Assembly (NCBI GenBank): GCA_947631255.1 | Contig: CANRKT010000015.1 | Coordinates: 1-58,676 of the forward strand | Direction: 5' to 3' | DNA from: an uncultured Enterobacteriaceae bacterium | GTDB taxonomy: Bacteria; Pseudomonadota; Gammaproteobacteria; Enterobacterales; Enterobacteriaceae | DNA length: 58,676 bases | Part shown: positions 42,772-53,205 of the stretch, one piece after another | Position numbering within the stretch: position 1 is the first letter of the stretch | How the letters are laid out: each line of letters starts with the position of its first letter | Program-made: the position numbers and the translations under genes | The notes under the pieces: model-generated | Seen by the model: the letters and a program-made list of their open reading frames with translations, nothing else | Databases searched by the model: none | What the model was told of the DNA's origin: nothing

Positions 42772-43431
42772 TTAGCTGACTGATTCTGAGGGCTCTGGGA
42801 TAGCTAATGGCCAGCCACCCAAGCGTTTCCAGCGATTGACTATCTCACAAAATAGCAGTGCAGTTTGTTCGGTGTCATACAGGGCAGAATGCGCCTGTGA
42901 ACTATCAAAATTCAATCCTGCTGCGTTACAGGCTTTGGCCAAAACTGTCTGTCCAAGGGCAAGCCCGCTTAGTGCCGCGGTATCAAAGGTAACAAAAGGA
43001 TGAAACGGATTACGTTTTAATGATGCCCGCTCAGCGGCAGCCATAGTAAAACCGTGATCAAAAGTTGCGTTATGTGCCACCATAATGGCGCGACTACATT
43101 CGGTCTCTTTCATTCCCTTACGTACTGCTTTAAAGATAGCGTGTAAGGCATCATATTCACTGACAGCGCCACGCAGTGGATTGTGTGGATCAATACCATT
43201 AAAGGCGAGGGCTTCGGGTTGCAGATTCGCACCTTCAAAGGGCTCAACATGAAAATGCAACGTCTCATCTGGTAGCAACCAGCCATCTTGATCCATCTTC
43301 AGTGTGATAGCGGCTATTTCCAGTAACGCATCCGTTTTAGCATGAAAGCCCGCGGTTTCAACATCAATCACCACCGGGTAAAAACCACGAAAACGTTCGC
43401 ACAAGCTATGCAATTGCGTGTTGTCTGACAT
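42772..43431 (-). CDS. rnt: Ribonuclease T
   Basis: DEDDh 3'-5' exonuclease that trims tRNA and other stable RNA 3' ends. It has 219 residues (E. coli 215), with acidic residues Asp23 and Glu25 in [10 protein letters not shown] and a C-terminal Exo III block with [14 protein letters not shown] carrying the catalytic His and Asp. It follows gloA in the same direction. The lhr gene that adjoins it in E. coli is missing. Confidence 0.96.
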   Translation of the reverse strand: MSDNTQLHSLCERFRGFYPVVIDVETAGFHAKTDALLEIAAITLKMDQDGWLLPDETLHFHVEPFEGANLQPEALAFNGIDPHNPLRGAVSEYDALHAIFKAVRKGMKETECSRAIMVAHNATFDHGFTMAAAERASLKRNPFHPFVTFDTAALSGLALGQTVLAKACNAAGLNFDSSQAHSALYDTEQTALLFCEIVNRWKRLGGWPLAIPEPSESVS

Positions 43432-43527
43432 CTGATTCTCTTAAGACGGGGGAAAATACAAGGCGTATTATGACAAATTTTAGCGAGGGATACAGTACTG
43501 GACGTAGGATACGTCCAGTACTGTAAA

Positions 43528-43935
43528 TCAGTGGCCTAAACCTTTACCTGCATCTTTTTCTTCGATCAGCTCGATTTTATAGCCGTCCGGATCTTCAACA
43601 AAAGCGATGACAGTCGTTCCACCTTTTACCGGACCTGCTTCACGGATCACATTTCCGCCATTGTTACGGATGCGTTCGCAGGCTTCTGCCGCATTCTCAA
43701 CGCTCAGTGCTATGTGGCCATAAGCGTTACCCAAATCATAACTGTCGACACCCCAGTTATAAGTCAGTTCAAGTACAGACCCTTCAGTTTCCGGGCAGTA
43801 ACCGACAAAAGCGAGAGTGTATTTATATTCGGTATTCTCACTGGTACGCAGTAAGCTCATACCCAGAACGTTGGTATAAAAATCGATTGAACGCTGTAAA
43901 TCACCAACACGTAGCATAGTATGGAGTAGGCGCAT
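43528..43935 (-). CDS. gloA: Lactoylglutathione lyase (glyoxalase I)
   Basis: Converts the methylglyoxal-glutathione adduct to S-lactoylglutathione. It has 135 residues, equal to E. coli. The four metal ligands are visible at their E. coli positions: His5, Glu56, His74 and Glu122. TGAGGA precedes the start. It is downstream of nemR-nemA, making one electrophile-detoxification unit. Confidence 0.97.
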   Translation of the reverse strand: MRLLHTMLRVGDLQRSIDFYTNVLGMSLLRTSENTEYKYTLAFVGYCPETEGSVLELTYNWGVDSYDLGNAYGHIALSVENAAEACERIRNNGGNVIREAGPVKGGTTVIAFVEDPDGYKIELIEEKDAGKGLGH

Positions 43936-44018
43936 ATTGTCCTCATCAAATGAAAGAAGTGCATTACAAGATGTGCAGAGTATAGCGGCGATTGTATGCC
44001 GCTATCAATGGATGACTG

Positions 44019-45122
44019 TTATTCAGACCAGACAGGGTAGTCAGTGTAGCCTTCAACGTCACCGCCGTAGAAGAACTCCGGACGCTGTTCATTGAGTGGG
44101 CGATTATGCTGGAAACGTTCAACCAGGTCAGGGTTCGCAATGTAGTCGCGACCAAAGGCAACCGCGTCGATCAGCCCTTTATCAATTAATGATTCGGCTT
44201 TCTCAAGGGTATAAGCGCCAGCACCAATAATGACCCCGTTAAACTGCTCTCGTACCTTCTGACGGAATTCTTCAGTATAGGGTGAGCCGCCCGCCCAGTC
44301 CGGTTCAGACAGATGGATATAAGCAATACCCCGCTTATTCAGCTCACCAATCAGATACAGAGCGTCCTCTTCTTCATTGTCGCCGTTATCGACATTCTGG
44401 AAAGTCCCGACAGGCGAGAGGCGAATACCAATACGTGATGCGCCCCATTCGGCACTGACGGCATCAACCACTTCCAGCAGCAGACGAGCACGGTTTTCGC
44501 GACTGCCGCCATACTCATCCGTGCGTTGATTCGCCGAAGCTGACAGGAATTGATGCAGTAGATAGCCATGCGCACCGTGGAGTTCAAGCAGATCAAAACC
44601 GGCTTCACGTGCGCAGGCCGCCGCATGGCGAAAATCTGCAACAATACCGGGGATCTCAGCTAATTCCAGAGCACGGGGAAGGGAGGTGTCGACCCGAATG
44701 GGTTTACCGTTTTCGTCTCGCAATGAAGTTCTGGTGCCAGCACTCAGAGCTGAAGGGGCGACAGGAGCTTGCTGGTCTGGCTGAATACTGTAATGAGAAA
44801 TACGTCCAGTGTGCCAAAACTGGACAGCAATATGCCCATTCTTCTGGTGCACGGCATCAGTGATTTTTTTCCAGGCAGTAATTTGTTCATCAGTATGCAG
44901 ACCCGGCGCACCGGCATACCCTTTGGACTGGAAAGAAATTTGAGTCGCTTCAGAGATGATAAGGCCGGAGCTGGCACGTTGCTGATAATAATCAACCATT
45001 AACTCTGTCGGAATATCACCCGGTTCGATACTACGCAGGCGAGTGAGTGGCGCCATAAAAATACGGTTAGCTACAGTAACAGCCCCGACGTTCAGTGGAG
45101 TAAAAATTTTTGCAGTGGACAT
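44019..45122 (-). CDS. nemA: N-ethylmaleimide reductase (Old Yellow Enzyme family)
   Basis: FMN-dependent NADPH oxidoreductase that reduces electrophilic alkenes, nitro compounds and quinones. It has 367 residues (E. coli 365), beginning [28 protein letters not shown]. The active-site pair is in [13 protein letters not shown], and the FMN-phosphate loop reads [11 protein letters not shown]...[11 protein letters not shown]. It is repressed by NemR from an adjacent site. Confidence 0.97.
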   Translation of the reverse strand: MSTAKIFTPLNVGAVTVANRIFMAPLTRLRSIEPGDIPTELMVDYYQQRASSGLIISEATQISFQSKGYAGAPGLHTDEQITAWKKITDAVHQKNGHIAVQFWHTGRISHYSIQPDQQAPVAPSALSAGTRTSLRDENGKPIRVDTSLPRALELAEIPGIVADFRHAAACAREAGFDLLELHGAHGYLLHQFLSASANQRTDEYGGSRENRARLLLEVVDAVSAEWGASRIGIRLSPVGTFQNVDNGDNEEEDALYLIGELNKRGIAYIHLSEPDWAGGSPYTEEFRQKVREQFNGVIIGAGAYTLEKAESLIDKGLIDAVAFGRDYIANPDLVERFQHNRPLNEQRPEFFYGGDVEGYTDYPVWSE

Positions 45123-45134
45123 ATATGCCTCTAA

Positions 45135-45150
45135 TAGACCGGTCGACTAG
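45135..45150. promoter_or_regulatory. Candidate second NemR half-site upstream of nemA
   Basis: TAGACCGGTCGACTAG between nemR and nemA shares the TAGACC arm with the main NemR operator but is imperfect on the other side. It may allow separate control of nemA. Confidence 0.35.
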
Positions 45151-45173
45151 TTCCGTGATAAATAAAATACCTG

Positions 45174-45773
45174 TCAGCTAACAGGTACAACAAGAATACT
45201 TTTGATATGTGCCAGAGCATTTTCTAACGGTGCGGGATCACGGGACAATTTCGCCTGTAAGCCTGCTCCGAGCCATAACACATATAATATCTGGGCCAGA
45301 ACGGATGTCTCACCGTCAAAATTGACCTTGTTCTCCTGACGGATTTGTTCAAGGGAATCCGTCAGTATTGCTATGACCTTGGCTGATCCACTGTTCAGTG
45401 CGGTTCGCATATCTTCCGAAAGATCGCAAACTTCAGCTGACAGTTTCAGCCCCAGACAATGCATCAAGTGTCCGCAAGCTTGAAATTCAGACAACGCATT
45501 CTGATACCAGCCCAATAAACGTTCCACATGATGACCTTGTGGGGCATGCAGTTGTTCACTAAAGTGCTGATTGTATCGCTGGTAGTAGCGTTCCAGCATG
45601 GCAACGCCAAAGGCTTCTTTGGAGCGAAAATAATGATAAAAAGAGCCTTTAGGGACTTCCGCTGTACGGAGCAACTCACTCAGACCCATGCCGGTAAAAC
45701 CCAGGGCCAGGCAGAGTGTCTCGCCAGTTGCCAGCAGATGCTCACGTGTATCATGTTCAGGGTGTCTGTTCAT
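45174..45773 (-). CDS. nemR: TetR-family electrophile-responsive repressor NemR
   Basis: Represses nemRA-gloA until cysteine or lysine oxidation by hypochlorite, methylglyoxal or N-ethylmaleimide releases it. It has 199 residues (E. coli 199), with TetR helix-turn-helix MGLSELLRTAEVPKGSFYHYFRSKEAFG near residues 29-56. Conserved cysteines, including one in ECSHL-like FQACGHLMHC, are present. The palindromic operator overlaps its promoter. Confidence 0.95.
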   Translation of the reverse strand: MNRHPEHDTREHLLATGETLCLALGFTGMGLSELLRTAEVPKGSFYHYFRSKEAFGVAMLERYYQRYNQHFSEQLHAPQGHHVERLLGWYQNALSEFQACGHLMHCLGLKLSAEVCDLSEDMRTALNSGSAKVIAILTDSLEQIRQENKVNFDGETSVLAQILYVLWLGAGLQAKLSRDPAPLENALAHIKSILVVPVS

Positions 45774-45786
45774 AGGGTAAATGTAA

Positions 45787-45802
45787 TAGACCAGTCGGTC
45801 TA
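45787..45802. promoter_or_regulatory. NemR operator
   Basis: TAGACCAGTCGGTCTA is a palindrome with perfect six-base arms TAGACC/GGTCTA, 14 bases ahead of nemR, matching the known E. coli NemR box. Confidence 0.85.
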
Positions 45803-45997
45803 ATGCAAGGGGAAGGATAAGTGATTTTAAATCCCACCGCCCGATTTGTTAAGGAAAAAGCCACTCTATAACGCCGGCAGACTCTCTCCTGCCGGGGAGT
45901 CTGTTTATCTTGCAACCCGACATTATTGGTATTTATCACTTGCAAGTGACTGTTTATCAGACTTCAATTAACTTATCACAGCAACTGAGGTTGATAC

Positions 45998-46237
45998 GTG
46001 TCAGAGCAGCTTGAGTTTTTTCCACTTCAAAGTCCGTGCCGTGGAATTTGTCAGTCGGATGAACGTGGTTTTTGTCGTGGTTGCTTTCGAAGCCGTGATG
46101 AGCGTTTTAACTGGCAAACGATGACGGATGGTCAAAAACAAGAGGTACTGCGATTATGTCGTCAGCGTCTGTTGCGTAAACTCCGCACCGCAAAAGCGAC
46201 TTCTGGTGAAGAACCTGAACAGCCTTCATTGTTTTAA
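45998..46237 (+). CDS. ydhL: DUF1289 cysteine-rich protein YdhL
   Basis: Small protein of unknown function, 79 residues from GTG 45998 with ACTGAGG ahead (same length as E. coli YdhL). The four-cysteine pattern SPCRGICQSDERGFCRGCFRS suggests metal binding. It is divergent from nemR and upstream of ydhF, as in E. coli. Confidence 0.93.
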   Translation: MSEQLEFFPLQSPCRGICQSDERGFCRGCFRSRDERFNWQTMTDGQKQEVLRLCRQRLLRKLRTAKATSGEEPEQPSLF

Positions 46238-46252
46238 CCCGATTATTACGAG

Positions 46253-46326
46253 TATACCCGTCATACATCAAGTTGCCTGGGGGTTGAACTTATCGCCTAC
46301 AGGCAATTCGAATGCTTTAGGGTATA
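46253..46326. repeat. Enterobacterial palindromic repeat, copy 3
   Basis: 74 bases bounded by TATACCC and GGGTATA, with inner arms AGTTGCCTG (46271-46279) and CAGGCAATT (46300-46308). The ends resemble a repeat I know from other Enterobacterales intergenic regions, CTTGAAGTATGACGGGTATA on the complement. It is the best-preserved copy here. Confidence 0.75.
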
Positions 46327-46365
46327 GATATTGATTCTGTATTTTCTGAATAAGGCGATAACGTT

Positions 46366-47262
46366 ATGGTACAGCGTATTAAAATAGCTCCCCAAGGGCC
46401 GGAATTTTCACGTCTGGTGATGGGATACTGGCGTTTGATGGAATGGGGCATGAGCTCCGGCCAGTTAGCCCGTTTTATCGAGGAGCATGTGGATCTTGGG
46501 ATAACCACCGTCGATCATGCTGATATCTACGGCGGTTATCAGTGTGAAGCGGCATTTGGTGATGCTTTACGGCAGGTCGGACATTTACGCAGTAAAATGC
46601 AGATTGTCAGTAAATGTGGTATCGCCACGAGAGCAAAAGCTGAAAATAAGATTGGCCACTATATTACTGACCGAGACTACATTATCCGCAGTGCCGAAAA
46701 TTCGCTGAACAATCTCGCGACGGATCACCTTGATTTATTGCTGATCCATCGTCCTGATCCATTGATGGATGCGGATGACGTCGCGAATGCCTTTATCCAG
46801 TTACATCAGAGCGGAAAAGTACTCCACTTTGGCGTCTCTAACTTTACCCCTGCGCAATTCACATTGTTGCAGTCTCGACTGCCATTCACCCTGGCAACAA
46901 ATCAGGTCGAAATTTCGCCGGTTCATCAGCCTTTATTGCTGGACGGGACTCTGGATCAACTACAACAGTTGCGTATTCGCCCGATGGCGTGGTCTTGCTT
47001 AGGTGGCGGTTCGTTATTTACTGACGCGCAGTATCAGCCATTGCGTGATGAGTTACAAACCGTTGCTCAAGAGCTGGGCGCTGAAACTATCGACCAGGTT
47101 GTCTATGCATGGATTATGCGTTTGCCGTCGTCACCTTTACCTATTATTGGTTCAGGAAAAATTGAACGTGTACATTCTGCGATTCGCTCTTTATCGCTGG
47201 AAATGAATCGTCAGCAATGGTTCCGCATTCGTAAAGCGGCATTGGGTCATGATGTTCCTTAA
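46366..47262 (+). CDS. ydhF: Aldo/keto reductase YdhF
   Basis: NADPH-dependent oxidoreductase of the AKR family with unknown physiological substrate. It has 298 residues, as in E. coli. The catalytic tetrad region DHADIYGGYQCE (Asp/Tyr), the Lys in IVSKCG and the His in LLIHRPDPL are present, and so is the nucleotide-binding end PIIGSGKIERV. The start is ATG 46366, after the repeat. Confidence 0.95.
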   Translation: MVQRIKIAPQGPEFSRLVMGYWRLMEWGMSSGQLARFIEEHVDLGITTVDHADIYGGYQCEAAFGDALRQVGHLRSKMQIVSKCGIATRAKAENKIGHYITDRDYIIRSAENSLNNLATDHLDLLLIHRPDPLMDADDVANAFIQLHQSGKVLHFGVSNFTPAQFTLLQSRLPFTLATNQVEISPVHQPLLLDGTLDQLQQLRIRPMAWSCLGGGSLFTDAQYQPLRDELQTVAQELGAETIDQVVYAWIMRLPSSPLPIIGSGKIERVHSAIRSLSLEMNRQQWFRIRKAALGHDVP

Positions 47263-47781
47263 TACCCCTGGACAGACTGAATAGTCACTTATTCCTGACA
47301 ACTGTCTGCTCACACCCTGTGAGCAGATAGATAAAAAAACAGACAGCTCATGTCAATTGTTTAAGTATTTGTTCTCATATGTATAACTTCCCCTCTTTGG
47401 CAAAAGATAAGCAACGTGTTAGATTGGCCTGAAATGCGTCACCAGCCTGACTATTACTGGCATTTGAAGAGTAATATACGCTGATTTGACCGGTTTTTGT
47501 CGCTATTTTTTGTGTCGTAGTGCCAGTATCTGCAGTCGGAAATATACGATAAAAAAGCCAACATCTGTCTGGTTTTTTGTGAATTAAAAAGCAAAACCAA
47601 TAGCGATAAATTCTTAAAAATGTAAAGAGTGCTTTTTATTTCTGTTAATCTATAGAGGAAAAAGGGGGGAAAGGATAAGTAAACTTGATCAAAATAAGGG
47701 ATTTGTTTTTAGCATTTAATGCCTGCACAATACATTAGGATCGGCAATTCAAGTTAGTGAGCTAATTATAAGGAGGTGAAA
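47263..47781. other. AT-rich spacer upstream of slyA
   Basis: No gene is supported in 519 bases. A ten-pair hairpin TCTGCTCACA/TGTGAGCAGA (47305-47327) follows ydhF and may be its terminator, though without a T run. The rest is AT-rich with many A/T tracts, as expected for an H-NS-sensitive slyA/rovA control region (inference). Confidence 0.45.
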
Positions 47782-48219
47782 TTGAAATCACCATTAGGAT
47801 CGGACTTATCCCGCTTAGTACGTCTCTGGCGTGCATTAATCGATCACCGATTAAAACCATTGGAATTGACCCAGACTCACTGGGTGACACTGCATAGTAT
47901 CCATCAAATGCCCCCCGAACAGTCCCAAATTCAGCTGGCAAAAGCGATTGGTATTGAGCAGCCTTCTCTGGTACGTACTTTAGATCAACTAGAAAAGAAA
48001 GGGCTTATTGCCCGCCGTACCTGTGCCTTCGATCGCCGAGCCAAACGTATTACGCTTACTGAAAACGCAGGGAATATCATCGAACAAATGGAGCATGTCA
48101 TCGGTGTGACACGTTGTGAAATTCTGGCGGGTATCAGCCTGGAAGAACAAGAGCAACTGATCAATCTGATAGGGCGACTAGAAAAAAACATCACCAAGTT
48201 ACAAAACGGTGAAGTTTAG
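47782..48219 (+). CDS. slyA: MarR-family transcriptional regulator SlyA
   Basis: Winged-helix dimer that counteracts H-NS at virulence and envelope genes (RovA in Yersinia). The start is chosen by the ribosome site: AAGGAGGTGA (47771-47780) precedes TTG 47782. The GTG at 47776 lies inside that site and is unlikely. This gives 145 residues, [34 protein letters not shown]. The DNA-recognition helix lies in [15 protein letters not shown], and the wing is DRRAKRI. E. coli slyA also uses TTG. Confidence 0.93.
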   Translation: MKSPLGSDLSRLVRLWRALIDHRLKPLELTQTHWVTLHSIHQMPPEQSQIQLAKAIGIEQPSLVRTLDQLEKKGLIARRTCAFDRRAKRITLTENAGNIIEQMEHVIGVTRCEILAGISLEEQEQLINLIGRLEKNITKLQNGEV

Positions 48220-48385
48220 CCAGTTTTTCATGCCAGTAGCAGCAGTGACTTACAGATTATTTGTACTCAGAGAACTGCATCTCCTAGCCTGGCAATACTT
48301 GTTCAGGCGTTGTTCCAGCAAGCGACTTGTATAACACGGGGAAATTCATAAGGCCTGCCTGATATCAGAAAGGCCTCTGGTCAGA

Positions 48386-48853
48386 TTAACGTGGAGATAC
48401 AGAGACTTGGTTGCCATTACCAATCAGAGCAACACGCTGGCCGACAGAGAAGCGAGTCGCGTCTTGTTTCTGAGTAACAACAATCGTTCTGCCGCTATCT
48501 TCACGAATTTCCATTTGGACGCCGTTAGAACGGTTCAGAGCACCTTGAGCTTCCTGACCAACTAAACCACCTGCGACTGCACCTGCTGCGGTTGCCAGTG
48601 AACGACCAGTACCACCACCAACAGTGTTACCCAGGAATCCGCCAAGTACCGCACCGCCGATAGCACCAGCGATGTTTTCATCGTTACCACCCTGAATTTG
48701 CACCGGACGAACTGACAGAACAGTACCGTATGTCACGTTTTGGACTTGTTGCGCTTGACTTGCACTTACCACATCACCAGAAAGCGTTCTGTTGTTAACA
48801 CAACCAGCGAGGGTCAGACCTACTAGTGAAATAACTAGGATACGTGAAATCAT
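48386..48853 (-). CDS. slyB: Outer-membrane lipoprotein SlyB
   Basis: Glycine-zipper lipoprotein of the PhoPQ stress response that stabilises the outer membrane. With ATG 48853 it has 155 residues, as in E. coli. CTGGAG stands at proper distance from this ATG but abuts the one at 48859. The lipobox is LAGC. The glycine-zipper segment GAIGGAVLGGFLGNTVGGGTGRS is clear. A TATAAT -10 lies at 48907-48912; no clear PhoP box was found. It is convergent with slyA. Confidence 0.95.
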   Translation of the reverse strand: MISRILVISLVGLTLAGCVNNRTLSGDVVSASQAQQVQNVTYGTVLSVRPVQIQGGNDENIAGAIGGAVLGGFLGNTVGGGTGRSLATAAGAVAGGLVGQEAQGALNRSNGVQMEIREDSGRTIVVTQKQDATRFSVGQRVALIGNGNQVSVSPR

Positions 48854-49281
48854 TTTCATCTCCAGATCATGATGTAATGCTCAAAAATGAGCTTCCATGA
48901 GAATATATTATACGGTAAAACCGATCTGATGCTTAAATACCCGCCATACTTCGAGTAACTTGGGTCGTTGTTGTCGCAAATTAACCTCGGAACAGATACG
49001 GTGAAATATAAACAGATCTTTATTAATTATACCTAAACAAAAATCAAAAAAATATCAAGTTAAAGGTTTATTGCATCTATCCGTAGAATATTTTTCATTC
49101 TGAGGCCCTCATCTCACTAAACAGTTCGTTATAATCTGTCACGTTCAGGAGCATCTGAGCGTTCCGGATGAATTATTACGACGAAAATGTGTGCTGGCTC
49201 GGAGAGTGAATATCCCAATCGTTGAGATTTTTAGGGACTGAGAGCACAATAGACCTTATTTACTCATGTCGGTATAACATC
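48854..49281. other. slyB-pdxH divergent spacer
   Basis: No gene is supported. It holds the slyB promoter (TATAAT at 48907-48912, minus strand) and a half copy of the palindromic repeat at about 48937-48970. The anmK and mliC genes found here in E. coli are absent. Confidence 0.45.
48937..48970. repeat. Half copy of the palindromic repeat
   Basis: ATACCCGCCATACTTCGAGT matches the left end of the family, but no right end was found, so it is a decayed half. Confidence 0.45.
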
Positions 49282-49938
49282 ATGTCAGATAACGATTCTT
49301 TGCAGCAGATTGCCCACCTGCGCCGTGAATATACCCAAGGTGGATTACGGCGCCAGCACCTTACTGATACTCCCTTACCGCTTTTTGAACGCTGGCTGGC
49401 ACAGGCTTGTGAAGCAAGACTGGTTGATCCGACGGCAATGGTTGTCGCAACCGTTGATGAAACCGGACAACCGTTTCAGCGTATTGTTTTGCTTAAACAT
49501 TATGATGAGAAAGGGCTGGTGTTTTATACCAATCTGGGTTCGCGTAAAGCCCAGCAAATTGAACATAATCCACGCGTCAGTCTTCATTTTCCGTGGCATA
49601 TGCTTGAACGCCAAGTGATGGTGCAGGGAACGGCAGAAAAATTATCGACTTTTGAAGTGCTTAAGTATTTTCACAGCCGTCCGCGTGATAGCCAGATAGG
49701 TGCCTGGGTTTCCAAACAATCCAGCCGTATCTCGGCTCGCGGAATTCTTGAAAGTAAGTTTTTTGAACTCAAACAGAAGTTCCAGAATGGTGAAGTCCCC
49801 TTGCCGAGCTTTTGGGGGGGATACCGTGTCAGCATTGAACAAATGGAATTCTGGCAGGGCGGTGCGCATCGTTTACATGACCGTTTTCTTTATCAGCGTA
49901 GCGCGGATGGCTGGAATATCGACCGCCTTGCGCCTTGA
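49282..49938 (+). CDS. pdxH: Pyridoxine/pyridoxamine 5'-phosphate oxidase
   Basis: FMN enzyme that oxidises pyridoxine or pyridoxamine phosphate to pyridoxal phosphate. From ATG 49282 ([17 protein letters not shown]) it has 218 residues, equal to E. coli. FMN-binding blocks [12 protein letters not shown] and [11 protein letters not shown] and the C-terminal [17 protein letters not shown] signature are present. The upstream ATG in frame is rejected by comparison. Confidence 0.97.
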   Translation: MSDNDSLQQIAHLRREYTQGGLRRQHLTDTPLPLFERWLAQACEARLVDPTAMVVATVDETGQPFQRIVLLKHYDEKGLVFYTNLGSRKAQQIEHNPRVSLHFPWHMLERQVMVQGTAEKLSTFEVLKYFHSRPRDSQIGAWVSKQSSRISARGILESKFFELKQKFQNGEVPLPSFWGGYRVSIEQMEFWQGGAHRLHDRFLYQRSADGWNIDRLAP

Positions 49939-49956
49939 TATCAGGATTTTCTTGTT

Positions 49957-49989
49957 AAGCGCTGGTACTCCGGGAGCGAGCGCTTTATT
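49957..49989 (+). terminator. pdxH terminator
   Basis: AAGCGCT/AGCGCTT with an inner CTCC/GGAG stem, followed by TATTCTAT; moderate strength. Confidence 0.6.
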
Positions 49990-50155
49990 CTATGAGCCCG
50001 GAAAAGGGATGTTGCAGACACATTTTATACAGACCCCCCTAATCGAGTCTGCAATATGAACGATCTGGCGTTTATCGCCTAATTAAAAGACTTTCGCCAG
50101 TGGGCGAAAAGCCGTGTACCGGCCAAGGTGCAGTCGTATAGAGATGGAGAATTTG

Positions 50156-51430
50156 ATGTCAGGCATCAATTTGATAAAACAATTGCAAGAGCGGGGCCTG
50201 GTGGCTCAGGTTACTGATGAGGATGCGTTAGCAGAGCGACTGGCGCAAGGGTCAATCGCACTCTATTGCGGCTTCGATCCGACCGCTGATAGCTTGCACT
50301 TGGGCCATCTGGTTCCACTGTTGTGCCTGAAGCGTTTTCAGGAGGCAGGACATAAGCCGGTTGCACTGGTAGGCGGGGCAACGGGACTTATCGGTGATCC
50401 TAGCTTTAAGGCCGTAGAACGTAAGCTCAATACTGAAGATACGGTACAAGAGTGGGTTGATAAAATCCGTCGTCAGGTTGCGCCATTCTTAAATTTTGAT
50501 TGTGGTGATAATTCTGCAGTCGCTGCCAATAACTATGACTGGTTTGGCGACATGAACGTGCTGACTTTCTTGCGTGATATTGGTAAGCACTTCTCTGTTA
50601 ACCAGATGATCAATAAAGAAGCGGTAAAACAACGTCTGAATCGTGATGATGTGGGCATTTCGTTTACTGAATTCTCCTATAACCTGCTGCAAGGTTATGA
50701 TTTTGCTTGCCTGAATAAACTGCACGGTGTGGTATTGCAGATAGGCGGATCTGACCAGTGGGGTAACATTACCTCCGGTATCGATTTAACGCGCCGTATG
50801 CACCAGCAACAGGCTTTTGGTTTAACCGTCCCACTGATCACTAAATCAGATGGTACTAAATTTGGTAAGACCGAAGGTGGTGCTGTCTGGCTGGATCCGA
50901 AAAAAACCAGTCCGTATAAATTCTACCAGTTCTGGATTAATACGGCAGATAGCGATGTTTACCGCTTCCTGAAATTCTTCACATTCATGAGTCTCGAAGA
51001 GATTGATGCACTGGAAGAAGAAGATAAGAACAGCGGTACAGCACCTCGTGCCCAGTATGTTCTGGCAGACCAGGTGACCCGTCTGGTACACGGTGAAGAA
51101 GGTTTAACCGCTGCCAAGCGTATCACCGCAAGCTTGTTTAACGGTAACCTCAGTGAACTGAGTGAAGCTGACTTTGAACAGCTGGCGCAGGATGGTATTC
51201 CGATGGTAGAGCTGGATACTGGTGTTGATTTGCAACAGGCGCTAGTGGACTCAGAACTTCAGCCATCTCGCGGCCAGGCGCGTAAAACAATTGCTCAGAA
51301 TGCCATCACGATTAATGGTGAAAAACAGTCCGATCCTGAATACGTGTTCAGCGAGTCAGATATGCTGTTTAACCGTTATACCTTGTTACGTCGCGGTAAA
51401 AAGAACTACTGCCTGATTTGCTGGAAATAA
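50156..51430 (+). CDS. tyrS: Tyrosyl-tRNA synthetase
   Basis: Class I synthetase that charges tRNA-Tyr. From ATG 50156, behind GGAGAA, it has 424 residues (E. coli 424). The HIGH motif appears as HLGHLVPL near residue 47 and the KMSKS loop as KFGKTEGG near residue 235. A C-terminal S4-type RNA-binding domain starts near 355. ATGs at 50114 and 50144 are upstream in frame but lie before or at the ribosome site. Confidence 0.97.
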   Translation: MSGINLIKQLQERGLVAQVTDEDALAERLAQGSIALYCGFDPTADSLHLGHLVPLLCLKRFQEAGHKPVALVGGATGLIGDPSFKAVERKLNTEDTVQEWVDKIRRQVAPFLNFDCGDNSAVAANNYDWFGDMNVLTFLRDIGKHFSVNQMINKEAVKQRLNRDDVGISFTEFSYNLLQGYDFACLNKLHGVVLQIGGSDQWGNITSGIDLTRRMHQQQAFGLTVPLITKSDGTKFGKTEGGAVWLDPKKTSPYKFYQFWINTADSDVYRFLKFFTFMSLEEIDALEEEDKNSGTAPRAQYVLADQVTRLVHGEEGLTAAKRITASLFNGNLSELSEADFEQLAQDGIPMVELDTGVDLQQALVDSELQPSRGQARKTIAQNAITINGEKQSDPEYVFSESDMLFNRYTLLRRGKKNYCLICWK

Positions 51431-51446
51431 GTCTGGTAAACAGCCT

Positions 51447-51479
51447 GAGCGTAGTGGTTTTAATGCTACGCTCTTTTTT
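51447..51479 (+). terminator. tyrS terminator
   Basis: GAGCGTAG/CTACGCTC with an 11-base loop and six T, in the spacer before pdxY. Confidence 0.85.
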
Positions 51480-51525
51480 GCCCGACGAACGATGTCAGGC
51501 ATCTTTGGTGAGTACACAGTATAAT

Positions 51526-52386
51526 ATGAAAAATATCCTTGCCATCCAGTCCCATGTTGTCTTCGGTCATGCGGGAAACAGCGCAGCTGAATTTCCTATG
51601 AGCCGCTCTGGCGTGAATGTCTGGCCATTGAATACCGTGCAGTTTTCCAATCATACACAATACGGGCAGTGGACCGGAACGGTGATGCCCGCCAGTCATT
51701 TAAGTGACATTGTGCAGGGGATTGCCAATATTGGTCAGCTTAAACGCTGTGATGCGGTGCTCAGTGGCTATCTGGGATCAGCGGAGCAGGGTGAGCATAT
51801 CTTGGAGATCGTTCGTCAGGTTAAAGCCGCCAATCCTGCTGCAAAATATTTTTGTGACCCGGTTATGGGACATCCAGAAAAAGGCTGTATCGTTGCTCCG
51901 GGTGTGGCGGAATATCATTCCCGCTATACCTTACCCGCCAGCGACATTATTGCCCCAAACTTAGTGGAACTCGAAATTCTCTGTGGCCATAGCGTCGACT
52001 CCGTAACAGAGGCTGTGGTCGCAGCTCGTGAATTAATTGCTGTCGGGCCGCAAATTGTTCTAGTCAAACATCTGGCAAAAGCCGGTTTACGCGTTGAGCA
52101 TTTTGAAATGCTTCTTGTGACCGCAGATGAAGCCTGGCACATCCATCGTCCGTTGGTGGATTTTGGTGACCGTCAGCCAGTGGGTGTCGGGGATGTTACC
52201 AGTGGGCTGTTACTGGCCAAGTTACTGCAAGGGGCCGGCCTGCGACAGGCTCTTGAACATGTGACTGCGGCGGTCTATGACATTATGCTGATGACTAAAA
52301 ATATGCAGGAATATGAGTTACAGCTCGTGGCAGCACAAGAAAGTATTGTGAACCCGGAGCACTTTTTCACTGCGGTAGCGCTCTGA
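51526..52386 (+). CDS. pdxY: Pyridoxal kinase 2
   Basis: Ribokinase-family enzyme that phosphorylates pyridoxal in the B6 salvage path; PdxH is nearby. From ATG 51526 ([25 protein letters not shown]) it has 286 residues (E. coli 287). The ATP-site signature [15 protein letters not shown] carries the catalytic Asp. The ribosome site is weak. The terminator ahead suggests it has its own promoter or depends on readthrough. Confidence 0.96.
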   Translation: MKNILAIQSHVVFGHAGNSAAEFPMSRSGVNVWPLNTVQFSNHTQYGQWTGTVMPASHLSDIVQGIANIGQLKRCDAVLSGYLGSAEQGEHILEIVRQVKAANPAAKYFCDPVMGHPEKGCIVAPGVAEYHSRYTLPASDIIAPNLVELEILCGHSVDSVTEAVVAARELIAVGPQIVLVKHLAKAGLRVEHFEMLLVTADEAWHIHRPLVDFGDRQPVGVGDVTSGLLLAKLLQGAGLRQALEHVTAAVYDIMLMTKNMQEYELQLVAAQESIVNPEHFFTAVAL

Positions 52387-52393
52387 TATAACA

Positions 52394-52418
52394 AGGCCCT
52401 CATATATATTGAGGGCCT
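52394..52418. terminator. pdxY-gstA convergent hairpin
   Basis: AGGCCCTCA/TGAGGGCCT with an AT-rich seven-base loop. A second perfect palindrome TTCTGATATCAGAA follows before the gstA stop. Confidence 0.6.
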
Positions 52419-52438
52419 GTATTCTGATATCAGAAAAA

Positions 52439-53041
52439 TTACAGACCTTCTGCTGCCAGTGCTGCTGCAACAGCAGGACGATTCTGCATACGCGTCATAA
52501 AGGCTTCAAGATGAGACAAGCCGGCTAAATTCAGCCCCATACCGTAGCCCCAGCGAGCCACAGTAAACAGATAAGCATCTGCAACAGTAAAACGTAAATC
52601 CATCAGCCACTGTTTGCCATTCAGCTCATCATTCAGGTAAGCAAATTTTTGTTCCAGCTGCTCGCGGACAATCGCTTTATATTCATCCGGCGTATTGGGT
52701 TTGAACAGTGGAGTAAAACCTTTATGCAATTCGGTAGCGATAAAATTCAGCCACTCCAAAGTATGATAACGCGTCAGACTGTCCAATGGTGCCAGTAACT
52801 GGCGATCCGGTACTTTATCTGCCAGGAACTGCACAATCACCGCACTTTCAGTCAGCAATGATCCGTCATCAAGCAGTAAAGCAGGAACCTGCCCCTTCGG
52901 GTTAATAGCCAGATAATCTTCATTACTTTCTGTGCGTTTAGTGGCCAGATCAACGTTGACTGTCGAAAAATCCAGCCCGGACTCGCGCAGAATGATATGG
53001 GGTGAAAGAGAACAGGCACCAGACTTGATAAACAGTTTCAT
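52439..53041 (-). CDS. gstA: Glutathione S-transferase
   Basis: Beta-class GST, 200 residues (E. coli 201), that conjugates or binds glutathione. It has an N-terminal thioredoxin-like domain with [16 protein letters not shown] (Cys10 typical of beta class) and [20 protein letters not shown] for glutathione binding, then an all-helical C-terminal domain. AAGGAG precedes the ATG. It is co-oriented with dtpA and nth. Confidence 0.95.
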   Translation of the reverse strand: MKLFIKSGACSLSPHIILRESGLDFSTVNVDLATKRTESNEDYLAINPKGQVPALLLDDGSLLTESAVIVQFLADKVPDRQLLAPLDSLTRYHTLEWLNFIATELHKGFTPLFKPNTPDEYKAIVREQLEQKFAYLNDELNGKQWLMDLRFTVADAYLFTVARWGYGMGLNLAGLSHLEAFMTRMQNRPAVAAALAAEGL

Positions 53042-53161
53042 GACTCGCTCCTTTAGAGAACTAAGAGAAACAACAACGTTAGGTTAACAGAATGATAGTG
53101 GTTATCTATCTGACCTTAACAACAAAAACGGGAAACCTCACGTCTCCCGCTTCTGTTATTA

Positions 53162-53193
53162 AGGCTTCATCAACATTCTGGTTGAAGAAGCCT
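53162..53193 (-). terminator. Hairpin after dtpA
   Basis: AGGCTTC plus ATCAAC paired with GTTGA and GAAGCCT, just downstream of the dtpA stop on the minus strand, with a weak TTAATAAC tail. Confidence 0.55.
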
Positions 53194-53205
53194 GAACTCA
53201 CCGCC

